The notes under the pieces: model-generated
What the model was told of the DNA's origin: nothing
The model's input: the letters and a program-made list of their open reading frames with translations, nothing else
Database searches by the model: none
Made by a program: the position numbers and the translations under genes
Source: Ktedonobacterales bacterium
Lineage (GTDB): Bacteria; Chloroflexota; Ktedonobacteria; Ktedonobacterales; Ktedonobacteraceae
DNA: 64,000 nt
Direction: 5' to 3'
Assembly (NCBI GenBank): GCA_027451525.1
Contig: DAIDJF010000001.1
Span: forward strand, 1-64,000
Part shown: piece after piece, positions 35,291 through 42,827 of the stretch
Layout: each line of letters starts with the position of its first letter
Position numbering within the stretch: position 1 is the stretch's first letter

Positions 35291-35318
35291 TGTGGCTACA
35301 GCGTATCATAAAATACTG

Positions 35319-36002
35319 TTAAGCAGGGGCAAGATGAAATAGAAAACGTGTTGCCCCTATCTGCACCTCATCTCCTTCGTGTAGAATACCACGTGCCACC
35401 GCGCGTCCGTTGATAAAGGTGCCAGTGGCTGAGCGATTATCAATAATCTCAAAGTCGCCGTTGGGCAGTTCACGGATAGTTGCATGCAGACGGCTGACAG
35501 CGAGGTCTTCTAGAAAGATCGCACACTCGCGGCTACGCCCAATGGTCATTTCTGAAAGTAGCTCGATACTGTAGTCGAGATCACGTGCATTGATGATATC
35601 AAGACGTGCGACAAGCACAGGCTGGGAGTCGGGAACCTTTCCGATGTGCATTTCTTTTCCGCGTGAGGTGGGAAGTTGGAATGGACGTGTACCCTCGCTA
35701 GCAAAGAATGTCACTTGTGTGTTACCGAAGCGAAGTTGATCACCGCTATTGAGCAAGCGTTCGCGTATAGGTTGTCCATTCACAAAACTATCGCCACTGC
35801 CATGATCGTCGCGCAACATATACCCTTGCGGCGTTTGTAAAATACTTGCTTGCTTACGATGAACTGTGATATCTTCAAGAAAGATGTCGCGATCACTGCT
35901 ACGTCCTATAGTGGTACATTCTTTCCACAACTCAATACGTTTGCCTGCCATTGGTGTCTTGTGGATGACGATATATGCTCCCGATGTTTGATTTGCTGCC
36001 AT
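35319..36002 (-). CDS. Protein with two FHA domains
   Basis: A 227-residue cytosolic protein with tandem forkhead-associated domains, which bind phosphothreonine peptides. Domain 1 (about 10-100) has TIGRSSDRDIFLED and a KQAS/DHGSGDSFVNGQ pattern. Domain 2 (about 120-225) has TIGRSRECAIFLED, SRLHATI and NRSATGTFINGR. Key Arg, Ser, His and Asn residues of the phosphopeptide pocket are kept in domain 2; in domain 1 the usual SxxH is RKQA, so it may bind weakly. A functional link to the Hanks kinase in this window is plausible but not shown. Confidence 0.9.
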   Translation of the reverse strand: MAANQTSGAYIVIHKTPMAGKRIELWKECTTIGRSSDRDIFLEDITVHRKQASILQTPQGYMLRDDHGSGDSFVNGQPIRERLLNSGDQLRFGNTQVTFFASEGTRPFQLPTSRGKEMHIGKVPDSQPVLVARLDIINARDLDYSIELLSEMTIGRSRECAIFLEDLAVSRLHATIRELPNGDFEIIDNRSATGTFINGRAVARGILHEGDEVQIGATRFLFHLAPA

Positions 36003-36126
36003 GTACTTCCCGCTCTATCGTATCCAGAACACGCACGAACAGATCGCGTTCTGGAAATATATGTTGCCCTTCCCTTGCGGTGAGTATAACGAACAAGTGA
36101 GAGCAGTGTCAAGATAGAATATGGAG

Positions 36127-36162
36127 GAAAACTGTACAAAATTATTGCGATTTTGTACAGTT
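36127..36162 (-). terminator. moaC terminator
   Basis: AACTGTACAAAAT (36130-36142) and ATTTTGTACAGTT (36150-36162) form a perfect 13-bp stem with a 7-nt loop just past the moaC stop. On the minus strand it runs into TTTT, a short U-tract. Confidence 0.7.
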
Positions 36163-36173
36163 CCGTGCTGTTT

Positions 36174-36680
36174 CTATTGTTCTTGTGGTTGAAATGTGAC
36201 TGTGCCGCTTTTGCCACCGCTTTTGAGGGCAATATATGCTTGCTCAAGCGTGATTGTCGTATCGACGCCCTTACACATGTCGTAGATAGTTAGCGCGGCG
36301 ACAGTTGCAGCCGTCAACGCTTCAACATCAACGCCTGTTTTATAGGTTGTGCGTGTGCTGGCTTCGATAGCAATAAGCCCTTGTGCAGTATCTAGCTCAA
36401 AATGTAAATCAATATGCGTCATTGGCAAAGGGTGGCAGAGCGGGATAAGCTGTGGCGTTTGCTTGGCGGCCATGATACCGGCGATCTTGGCAACCTCAAG
36501 CACGCTGCCTTTCGAGACCTGATTGGAGGCGATCAATTGCACCGTGTGGGGTAACATGCGTACGCGAGCTTTCGCGATGGCCTCGCGCGTGGTTTCCGTG
36601 CGTTCGGTGACATCTACCATATGAATATTGCCGCTCTCGTCGAGGTGAGTAAGCTGGGTTGCCTTGTCCTGGCTGGTCAT
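36174..36680 (-). CDS. moaC: Cyclic pyranopterin monophosphate synthase MoaC
   Basis: A 168-residue MoaC, which with MoaA converts GTP to cyclic pyranopterin monophosphate in molybdenum-cofactor synthesis. Hallmarks are MVDVTERTETTREAIAKA (about 21-38), the LIPLCHPLPMTH active-site loop (about 77-88), KTGVDVEALTA (about 115-125) and the C-terminal KSGGKSG. No other moa gene is close. It is single, with its own terminator. Confidence 0.95.
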   Translation of the reverse strand: MTSQDKATQLTHLDESGNIHMVDVTERTETTREAIAKARVRMLPHTVQLIASNQVSKGSVLEVAKIAGIMAAKQTPQLIPLCHPLPMTHIDLHFELDTAQGLIAIEASTRTTYKTGVDVEALTAATVAALTIYDMCKGVDTTITLEQAYIALKSGGKSGTVTFQPQEQ

Positions 36681-36734
36681 GTGAACGTTGCTCCTCAGTA
36701 CATAAGTGTGATTTCTTTTATTGTATCATTTATC

Positions 36735-36812
36735 CTAAAGCACGTAATCAAATACACGTTCCAGTAACTCAGTGGATAGAGCGACAGATTGCGGATCTGT
36801 AGGTCGGGAGTC
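36735..36812 (+). pseudogene. Decayed tandem copy of tRNA-Arg(GCG)
   Basis: Positions 36735-36809 repeat the tRNA-Arg gene 236 bp downstream, including about 20 bp of upstream leader (CTAAAGCACG...), the D arm and the whole anticodon arm with GCG, with about six differences. The acceptor strand is mutated, and after the variable loop the sequence diverges, so the T arm and 3' acceptor strand are missing. The -35 TTGACA of the intact copy is also absent. It is therefore a tRNA pseudogene. Confidence 0.85.
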
Positions 36813-36943
36813 AGAGCTTCGACTATGCGCTTGTTATGGTGACTACGCGCTCCAGGGCCGTATATAGATATGCACTCCTGAGAAGAGCATGGGATGCAAA
36901 GAGGCAGTTTCTGGCTATTGCTGAAAATTGCTGAAAAAACCTA

Positions 36944-36972
36944 TTGACAAAACGCTAAAAATCCTTTATTCT
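36944..36972 (+). promoter_or_regulatory. Promoter of tRNA-Arg
   Basis: A consensus TTGACA (36944-36949) and TATTCT (36967-36972) with exactly 17 bp spacing, about 15 bp before the mature tRNA. Confidence 0.75.
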
Positions 36973-36993
36973 AAAGCACGTAATCAAACACAT

Positions 36994-37069
36994 GTACCCG
37001 TAGCTCAGTGGATAGAGCGACAGATTGCGGATCTGTAGGTCGGAGGTTCGACCCCTCTCGGGTACGCCA
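36994..37069 (+). tRNA. tRNA-Arg (anticodon GCG), CCA encoded
   Basis: A complete 76-nt cloverleaf: acceptor GTACCCG/CGGGTAC, D stem GCTC/GAGC with A20-like GGATA loop, anticodon stem ACAGA/TCTGT, loop TTGCGGA giving anticodon GCG (37027-37029), variable AGGTC, T stem GGAGG/CCTCT with TTCGACC loop, discriminator G and encoded CCA. GCG reads CGC, and CGU by wobble. Most bacteria instead use A34 (ACG) modified to inosine for these codons. Confidence 0.95.
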
Positions 37070-37073
37070 TGAA

Positions 37074-37106
37074 TGAGTGTAGGATAAATACCTACACTCA
37101 TTTTTT
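37074..37106 (+). terminator. tRNA-Arg terminator
   Basis: TGAGTGTAGG (37074-37083) and CCTACACTCA (37091-37100) form a perfect 10-bp stem, followed by six T. It begins 5 nt after the tRNA CCA end. Confidence 0.9.
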
Positions 37107-37181
37107 ATGTAGTAACATTGCTGTTATAGCTTGTTGCGAAGAAGTGAGTATCTCTTCTCTATTTCGATTGGGAGCATTTTT

Positions 37182-37871
37182 ATGAGCAAAAAAGCGGTTG
37201 TGTTGCTTTCCGGTGGCCTGGATTCGACAACGGCACTGGCAATTGCCCATCAGCAAGGCTTTGAACTCCATACCCTTTCATTTGACTATGGGCAGCGTCA
37301 TCAGCGCGAAGTGGATGCTGCCACCGCCGTAGCACATCACTACAATGTGCAGCAGCAAAAGACTGTCAAGATTGACTTGCGCGCCTTTGGTGGAAGCGCG
37401 TTAACGGCTGATATTCCTGTTCCGCATGAGCGTAGTATGGAAGCTATGTCACACGACATTCCGATTACGTATGTTCCTGCGCGTAATACGGTGTTTCTCT
37501 CTTTTGCGCTGGCCTATGCCGAGGTGTCGGGAGCGGATGATATCTTCCTGGGCATCAACGCTATCGACTATAGTGGATATCCCGACTGTCGCCCAGAGTA
37601 CCTGCAAGCCTATGAGCAGATGGCGAATCTTGCGACAAAGGCAACGACACAGGATGGGCGCAAGTTCCACATCCACGCGCCTTTGATGTATATGAACAAG
37701 GCTGAGATTATTCGCACAGGTATACAATTAGCTGTGCCTTATGCGCTCACTTGGAGCTGTTACGAAGGGGGAGAACTGGCCTGTGGAACCTGTGATAGCT
37801 GCCTGTTGCGTCTCAACGGTTTCGCAGAGGTTGGTTTGCAAGACCCGATAGGCTACAAAGCACGCTCGTAG
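37182..37871 (+). CDS. queC: 7-cyano-7-deazaguanine synthase QueC
   Basis: A 229-residue ATP-dependent enzyme converting 7-carboxy-7-deazaguanine to preQ0 in queuosine biosynthesis. The PP-loop SGGLDSTT is at about 9-16, and Cys193, Cys201, Cys204 and Cys207 ([14 protein letters not shown]) form the zinc site. The start at 37182 is chosen because GGGAG precedes it and the protein then begins at the PP-loop strand; 17 upstream in-frame residues are not typical. Convergent with queF, the next pathway step, with 21 bp between stops. Confidence 0.95.
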   Translation: MSKKAVVLLSGGLDSTTALAIAHQQGFELHTLSFDYGQRHQREVDAATAVAHHYNVQQQKTVKIDLRAFGGSALTADIPVPHERSMEAMSHDIPITYVPARNTVFLSFALAYAEVSGADDIFLGINAIDYSGYPDCRPEYLQAYEQMANLATKATTQDGRKFHIHAPLMYMNKAEIIRTGIQLAVPYALTWSCYEGGELACGTCDSCLLRLNGFAEVGLQDPIGYKARS

Positions 37872-37892
37872 CCGTTCGGTTTGCTAGCACTA

Positions 37893-38348
37893 CTATAGCC
37901 CTGTGCTTGGCAGATAGCGACGAAATTCTGGGCGTGATCCATTGTAATCTGGTTGCGCGTGTTCCGCGAAAATGATTGTTTTAACATTGCCGCGCACCGT
38001 GAAGTCCGCGACGATGCGCATCCAGCGTGGCTCTAACAGAGCTACCAGATCGTCAAGGATGACGTTAGCGGAAGCCTCGTGACTGATTGGGCGATCGCGA
38101 AACTGGTTGATATACAGTTTCAGGCTTTTGAGTTCGACGACATACCGATCGGGCACGTAGTCGATGATAATTGTGGCGAAATCAGGGAAGCCGGAGCGTG
38201 GGCAGAGACAGGTAAATTCTGGGGCTTCCAGATGTGTGACATAGGCGCGTTGAGGTGCTGGATTAGGCCAGCGTTCCAGTTTATTGGTGGCAATCTCTTC
38301 AAGTCCGTAGGTTCCGGGCGTGCGGGTAGCTGGTGTGTCTTGGTCCAT
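37893..38348 (-). CDS. queF: NADPH-dependent 7-cyano-7-deazaguanine reductase QueF
   Basis: A 151-residue short (unimodular) QueF, reducing preQ0 to preQ1. The catalytic cysteine is Cys49 in [13 protein letters not shown], with Asp56 as the proton donor; the usual QPD is FPD here. ELKSLKLY (about 72-79) is the QueF motif. Head-to-head with nothing; it converges on queC, so the two queuosine genes are adjacent but transcribed separately. Confidence 0.94.
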   Translation of the reverse strand: MDQDTPATRTPGTYGLEEIATNKLERWPNPAPQRAYVTHLEAPEFTCLCPRSGFPDFATIIIDYVPDRYVVELKSLKLYINQFRDRPISHEASANVILDDLVALLEPRWMRIVADFTVRGNVKTIIFAEHAQPDYNGSRPEFRRYLPSTGL

Positions 38349-38531
38349 GATGGTGAAAACTTCTCCGAATTTTGGCTCTAATGATGTTTATGCATCTTAT
38401 GCTCTAGATGTAGGGAGTACGGAAGAGCCGTTATATAGCAGTCTCATCGCGCACTCGTTTCGACTGTACTGATAGTACCATACTTTTGCCTTGTTCCGCA
38501 ACTGAGGAGATATGCGCTCTTATCCAACTCA

Positions 38532-38583
38532 AAAAAGGCGGGGAGAAAAAGCTCAGTAATGAGACCTCGCTCGCCGCCTTTTT
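38532..38583. terminator. Bidirectional terminator
   Basis: AAAAAGGCGG (38532-38541) and CCGCCTTTTT (38574-38583) enclose a 32-nt loop containing a smaller CTC-GAG hairpin. Both ends provide T-runs. On the minus strand it terminates the PH-like membrane protein gene that ends at 38600. Confidence 0.7.
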
Positions 38584-38599
38584 CATTGTGCTACCTCAT

Positions 38600-39211
38600 T
38601 TACATTTTGTTTGTGGTAACTACCTGGCGATGGGCCATAATAATCTGCGCGGTCAGATCTTTTGCCTTCCCAAAGCGACTATCCAGATCAAGAGTTGTCG
38701 GTCCTCTGTGCGTCTGAATATTCAGCTTCATGTTTCCATTCCGCTGTATATTTGGCACAATGCTGATTATGTTCGCGTAAGCCACAAAATATTCCTTCTT
38801 TCGTAGCCTAATAAAACATGCTTGCGGTGTTAGCACCAGAAGCTGTCGTTTTATGTCTAACAGATTCAACACCTGCCCTACTAGCATCGTCATGAATCCT
38901 ACAGCCAGGAGACTAAATACGACGAAATCTATCGTTCGCCATGCTTGAAGAGCACTCATTGTATCTATTGATGTCCCTGCCAGTACGAGAGCATGATTGG
39001 GAGCGTTGAGGTAGTAGATGATTATCCCAACTGGCAACAGGAACAGAATAAACCAGGTCACGATTTGGTTGAGAAAATAAGAAGGCTTCGGACGCATTAC
39101 TGTCCAATTGGGTTCGGGTGTTCCTTGCTGGACGCGCTCTAACAGGTCTTCTTTGCTAAGCATTTCCCTGCTCCTTTCAGGTAATTGGTCGAACAAACTG
39201 ATACTGTCCAT
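38600..39211 (-). CDS. Membrane protein with C-terminal PH-like domain
   Basis: About 203 residues from the ATG at 39211. An N-terminal polar region (1-50) leads to two membrane helices (about 55-75 and 95-120), and then a bacterial PH-like beta domain (about 125-195: LLVLTPQACFIRLRKKEYFVAYANIISI). The start at 39211 has AAGGAAAG upstream and avoids overlap with the preceding gene; in-frame Met codons up to 39286 exist and would overlap it by 41 bp. Family function unknown. It forms a pair with the next upstream gene, also PH-like. Confidence 0.6.
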   Translation of the reverse strand: MDSISLFDQLPERSREMLSKEDLLERVQQGTPEPNWTVMRPKPSYFLNQIVTWFILFLLPVGIIIYYLNAPNHALVLAGTSIDTMSALQAWRTIDFVVFSLLAVGFMTMLVGQVLNLLDIKRQLLVLTPQACFIRLRKKEYFVAYANIISIVPNIQRNGNMKLNIQTHRGPTTLDLDSRFGKAKDLTAQIIMAHRQVVTTNKM

Positions 39212-39245
39212 TTTAGATGTGGCTTTCCTTGGAGAAAGAAGCATT

Positions 39246-39659
39246 TTATCGTTGCACATTCCATCGTTCATTAGCACTTTGGACAAGTGTTGCGCCTTGA
39301 GCCTCTAGAGCCTCTTTCAGTCCGATGATCCAGAAATCGTAATGGGGTGTGAACTGATACGATTTTCCGTCACTTGTTCCTATGTACAGAACATCCTTCT
39401 TCAAACCCATTTTGCCACGCCCAATTTCAGTAATCGATGTGAGTGGAATATCGATATCAATCTTTGCTGGAAATAGATTATTAATCATTGCTCCCAACAA
39501 ACCAAAAAAGTTGTAGAGAACGGGAGAACCTTTGACTTGGCGATAGAAGCGTTCGCTGGTAAGCACAGTCTGCCCTTTGACCCAGATACCCGCCTTAAGT
39601 GTAAGAAGCGTGCCTTGCCGTAAAGCCTGACCTTGCGTAGAAACGTCAGTTTGTGACAT
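39246..39659 (-). CDS. PH/GRAM-like domain protein
   Basis: A 137-residue protein dominated by beta strands: GTLLTLKAGIWVKGQTVLTSERFYRQVK then LTSITEIGRGKMGLKKDVLYIGTSDGKSYQFT. This is the pattern of bacterial PH-like or GRAM-type domains that include an 'LTSxxFYR' opening. No membrane segment apart from a short hydrophobic turn (FFGLLGAMINNLF). AAAGGAGAAAG before 39659 fixes the start. It probably shares a transcript with the membrane PH protein behind it. Confidence 0.6.
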   Translation of the reverse strand: MSQTDVSTQGQALRQGTLLTLKAGIWVKGQTVLTSERFYRQVKGSPVLYNFFGLLGAMINNLFPAKIDIDIPLTSITEIGRGKMGLKKDVLYIGTSDGKSYQFTPHYDFWIIGLKEALEAQGATLVQSANERWNVQR

Positions 39660-40019
39660 GATAACTTTCTCCTTTGAAAATAAAATAATTGACAATTGTA
39701 TTGATGTCGATTTTATAGATAAAGTAACTGGTAGCGCGTAAGACGGTACTATAGTATAGGCATCTCGTAAAATTGGGGCAATTTTCTTTGTTATGCAACT
39801 CTCATGTAGATTGTATAAAGTTGCTATTCGAGGGGCTGATCTGTGCTTTTGCTGTTACAAGCTCATCAGCTAAGAGAAGTCATTCATGAGCGGATTTTCA
39901 AAAGATAGAGTGTGTGCTATCAGCAATGGCATGAGCATCCTGTTGACTGGCAGGTTGAGATGGTGAGGCAAGAGAGGCGCACCACCTCTTGAGCAAAAAA
40001 GAGATGGCGCGCCTGCCTG
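39660..40019. other. Intergenic region with hairpin
   Basis: The 360 bp between the PH-like gene and the S51-type peptidase hold no plausible gene. Near the right end, arms 39975-39990 and 39999-40014 pair over 14 of 16 positions just past the peptidase stop codon. It is a probable terminator for that minus-strand gene, although no U-tract follows. The rest is AT-rich and probably contains the PH-like gene promoter. Confidence 0.45.
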
Positions 40020-40733
40020 TTAGTCTGGTAACGGTGCGAGAGGTACGGCTTCACCCGCAGCATAGCGCATCTTGTTTTTACCGTGAAAGATCGTGACGCC
40101 TCCGACACCTTGCACAAGCCAGTTTCCTTGCCTACCAATCAGTGCAGTTCCACCATCGATACCGGCGACAATATGCTTTGCGGCGGCACGAGTGGCGTTA
40201 TCGGCAAAGATGGCCGGTAGCTCGTCAAAGTGCGGAATGACAACGATATCGGGAGCAAGACCAAGCGCGGGTCGTGTGCGCCAGACCTGTGGAAAGTCGA
40301 AGAGTGCGCCACCCATGACCATTGCACCTGCGGAGCAGCCTGCGACAACTCCACCATGCTGGAAAATCTGTTTGATGATCTCCCATGCGCGCGTTCCCTC
40401 AAGCGTTTCCAGGAGATAGCGTGGTTTGCCACCCGAAAAGTACACAAAGTTAGCGGATGCCAGTTTCTTCACGATCTGTTCATCGTCGGCGTCTGTGCGC
40501 GTTAAGAGCATTACGGGTTCAACTTGCGCTCCTAATTTGCTGAAATGCTCGACGCCCATGCGCGCCCAACGTTCGGTAACGGTTGGTCCATCTGGCACCG
40601 CCGCTGTTGGAAGAACGACGACATGTGCTGGTGAAGGCGTTTGTGCAAGGAGAAATCTGTCTACGCCTTCTACTTTGGGCAGATATTCGCCCGCGCCGAC
40701 CAGTGCCAGTGTACCCAGTGAAGCCTGTTGCAT
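40020..40733 (-). CDS. Peptidase S51 / cyanophycinase-like protein
   Basis: A 237-residue protein of the type-1 glutamine-amidotransferase-like fold shared by peptidase E and cyanophycinase. The nucleophile elbow AGCSAGAMVMGG (about 126-137) has the family's Ser in GxSAG, and YFSGGKPRYLL (about 97-107) is the preceding conserved strand. It is shorter than cyanophycinase (about 270) and no cyanophycin synthetase is nearby, so a dipeptidase-like role is as likely. It follows the quinone oxidoreductase with an 11-bp gap in one operon. Confidence 0.75.
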   Translation of the reverse strand: MQQASLGTLALVGAGEYLPKVEGVDRFLLAQTPSPAHVVVLPTAAVPDGPTVTERWARMGVEHFSKLGAQVEPVMLLTRTDADDEQIVKKLASANFVYFSGGKPRYLLETLEGTRAWEIIKQIFQHGGVVAGCSAGAMVMGGALFDFPQVWRTRPALGLAPDIVVIPHFDELPAIFADNATRAAAKHIVAGIDGGTALIGRQGNWLVQGVGGVTIFHGKNKMRYAAGEAVPLAPLPD

Positions 40734-40744
40734 TGTTCTATTCC

Positions 40745-41731
40745 TTATTCTTGTTGATCGACAAGTAGTACTACTTTGCCACGCACAGTGCGATTGAGCA
40801 TGTCATACAGTGCTTGCGCAGCCTGTGAGAGTGGGTAGGTCGCTGAAATATGTGGCTTGAGCTTACCTTGCTTAAACCATGTGAGCAGTGTTTGCAGATT
40901 TTCCTGATTGCGTATTGGTTCTCGCTCAGTAAATGCTCCCCAGAAGACGCCGACGATTGAGCAACCTTTGAGCAACGTGAGATTGAGCGGAATGCGCGGT
41001 ATCTCGCCACCGGCGAAACCAATAACGAGTAAACGCCCTTTCCAGGCAATGCTGCGTAAGGCTGGCTCACTATATTTATCACCAACTGGATCGAAAATGA
41101 CATCCACGCCGCGTCCATTCGTGAGTACCTTAACGCGCTCACGTAAATCTTCACGGCTATAATTGATCGTCTCGTCCGCGCCATGCTCGCGACAGACAGC
41201 CAATTTCTCGTCGCTGGATGCCGCCGCGATGACACGTGCGCCCATTAATTTCCCTAACTCAACAGTCGCCAAGCCGACGCCTCCCGCAGCACCTAACACG
41301 AGCAACGTCTCTCCCGCTTGTAAGACGGCGCGATCAGCCAGAGCGTGTAATGCTGTTCCATACGTCATCACAAATGCTGATGCTGTCGCAAAATCCATCT
41401 CATCGGGCATGGGGATCAAACGCGCTGCATCGACCGCAACCTCTTCAGCGAAGCCACCCCAACCTGTGAAGGCGATCACGCGTTGTCCCACCTGGACATG
41501 TTTTACGCCCTCGCCAATCTCTTTGATGATGCCCGCGACCTCTCCACCAGGAGAGAATGGCATCGCAGGCTTGAACTGATATTTGCCCTCAATAATCAGT
41601 GTATCGGGAAAATTGACGCCGCAGGCTTTGATGCTGACGACGACCTGTCCTTTACCAGGTGTGGGTGGGGAAACCTCTTCAATCACCAGTGATTCGGGGG
41701 GACCATACGCTTTGCATAATACTGCTTTCAT
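40745..41731 (-). CDS. NADPH:quinone oxidoreductase (zinc-free MDR family)
   Basis: A 328-residue medium-chain dehydrogenase/reductase of the quinone oxidoreductase class. It has GVNFPDTLIIEGKYQFKP near 37-54, the GEVAGIIKEIGEGV motif, and the NADPH fold VLGAAGGVGLATVELGKL (about 145-162). The zinc-binding cysteines of alcohol dehydrogenases are missing. It probably reduces quinones or enoyl-type substrates. The first gene of a two-gene minus-strand unit. Confidence 0.88.
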   Translation of the reverse strand: MKAVLCKAYGPPESLVIEEVSPPTPGKGQVVVSIKACGVNFPDTLIIEGKYQFKPAMPFSPGGEVAGIIKEIGEGVKHVQVGQRVIAFTGWGGFAEEVAVDAARLIPMPDEMDFATASAFVMTYGTALHALADRAVLQAGETLLVLGAAGGVGLATVELGKLMGARVIAAASSDEKLAVCREHGADETINYSREDLRERVKVLTNGRGVDVIFDPVGDKYSEPALRSIAWKGRLLVIGFAGGEIPRIPLNLTLLKGCSIVGVFWGAFTEREPIRNQENLQTLLTWFKQGKLKPHISATYPLSQAAQALYDMLNRTVRGKVVLLVDQQE

Positions 41732-41854
41732 CTTTGAATTTGCTCCCTCTATATGTCAAAATAGCTTTGTTTCTGTATAATATCACACCTGATTTGTAGC
41801 GCACTCTTGCTTTTTATGAGTCGGGCTGTCTGGTGTCTCTTGAAAGGAGCGACT

Positions 41855-42721
41855 ATGGCTGTACAAGAACCTGCTGTTTATCTTGGCATTGATGTAGGGG
41901 GCACAAACACGCGCATTGGGCTTTTTCAAACGTTGGAGACCCCCATTTTTACTCTACTGGCGCGTTTTACCACGCATTCTGCCTATGAGGAGCAGATACA
42001 GCAGATGGTTGCCGCGCTCGTAGAAAATGGAATAACCTCTATCAAAGGTATCGGCGTCTCTGTTGGTGGACGTATGGCGAAGGATGGACGCTCTGTACTC
42101 GTTGCGCCTAACCTGCCTGATTACGAGGGCAAGCCGTTTGCGCGTGATCTGGAAAGCTTGTATCACTGTCCTGTGCGTCTGGCTCATGATACAGTGTGCG
42201 GGTTGCTAGGAGAAAAAAAGTTTGGCGTGTTACGTCCCGTTGAACGTTGTGCCTATCTGACGCTCTCAACTGGTACTGGGGCCGCCTTTCAATTGCGCAA
42301 AGGGATAACGACGTTAACTGTCTCAATTGAGATTGGGCATCAACTGCTCGATGGTAATACGTTGCACTGCTTGTGTGGACAGGTAGGATGTTTAGAAACC
42401 TTTACGGGTGGCAAGCAACTGGAGATGCGGCTCGGTCATACTCTGGCGCAAGCGACAGATCGGCAATTTTGGGCCACCTTTCAAGCAAAACTTGCTATCG
42501 GACTGGTGAATCTCGTGCAATTAACGCGCGTTGAGATGGTTGCGCTCAGCGGTGCAATAGCGTTAAAAAATCCCGATTTACTTCAGCAATTGCAAGAAGC
42601 GGTGGATGAGCGTTTACGGGGTGCGAGATTAACGTTACAATATGCGCAGTTAGGGGAGAATGCGCCTTTAGTTGGAGCGGCTATCTTACTAGAGACAGGG
42701 GATGAGACGCTTTTGCACTGA
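41855..42721 (+). CDS. ROK-family sugar kinase/transcription-factor-type protein
   Basis: A 288-residue ROK protein without a DNA-binding domain, so a kinase rather than a repressor. GIDVGGTNTRIGLF (about 10-23) is the phosphate loop. GTGAAFQLRKG and the zinc motif CLCGQVGCLETF (about 171-182) are characteristic. The DxGxxLL-type catalytic region is represented by AHDTVCGLLGE (Asp at about 111), weaker than in glucokinases. The start at 41855 has AAAGGAG six nt upstream. Substrate may be glucose or N-acetyl-sugars; undecided. Confidence 0.85.
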   Translation: MAVQEPAVYLGIDVGGTNTRIGLFQTLETPIFTLLARFTTHSAYEEQIQQMVAALVENGITSIKGIGVSVGGRMAKDGRSVLVAPNLPDYEGKPFARDLESLYHCPVRLAHDTVCGLLGEKKFGVLRPVERCAYLTLSTGTGAAFQLRKGITTLTVSIEIGHQLLDGNTLHCLCGQVGCLETFTGGKQLEMRLGHTLAQATDRQFWATFQAKLAIGLVNLVQLTRVEMVALSGAIALKNPDLLQQLQEAVDERLRGARLTLQYAQLGENAPLVGAAILLETGDETLLH

Positions 42722-42827
42722 GGTGAGAGGGACTTTTTTCCCTATTTATGGTTCATAGGTTATTGTGCTCTCTTCTTATACGGTCGCTTGCCCGATACAA
42801 GTCAATAGAAGGCAAGACAGGGTGTTA

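Noticed and set aside
36735-37069. Integrase attachment sites flanking an island at tRNA-Arg
   Set aside because: The duplicated part is the 5' half plus leader, not the 3' end used by integrases. The 236-bp interval has no integrase or cargo.
41154-41579. Plus-strand 138-residue frame inside the quinone oxidoreductase gene
   Set aside because: Antisense shadow with Ser/Pro-rich low-quality protein.
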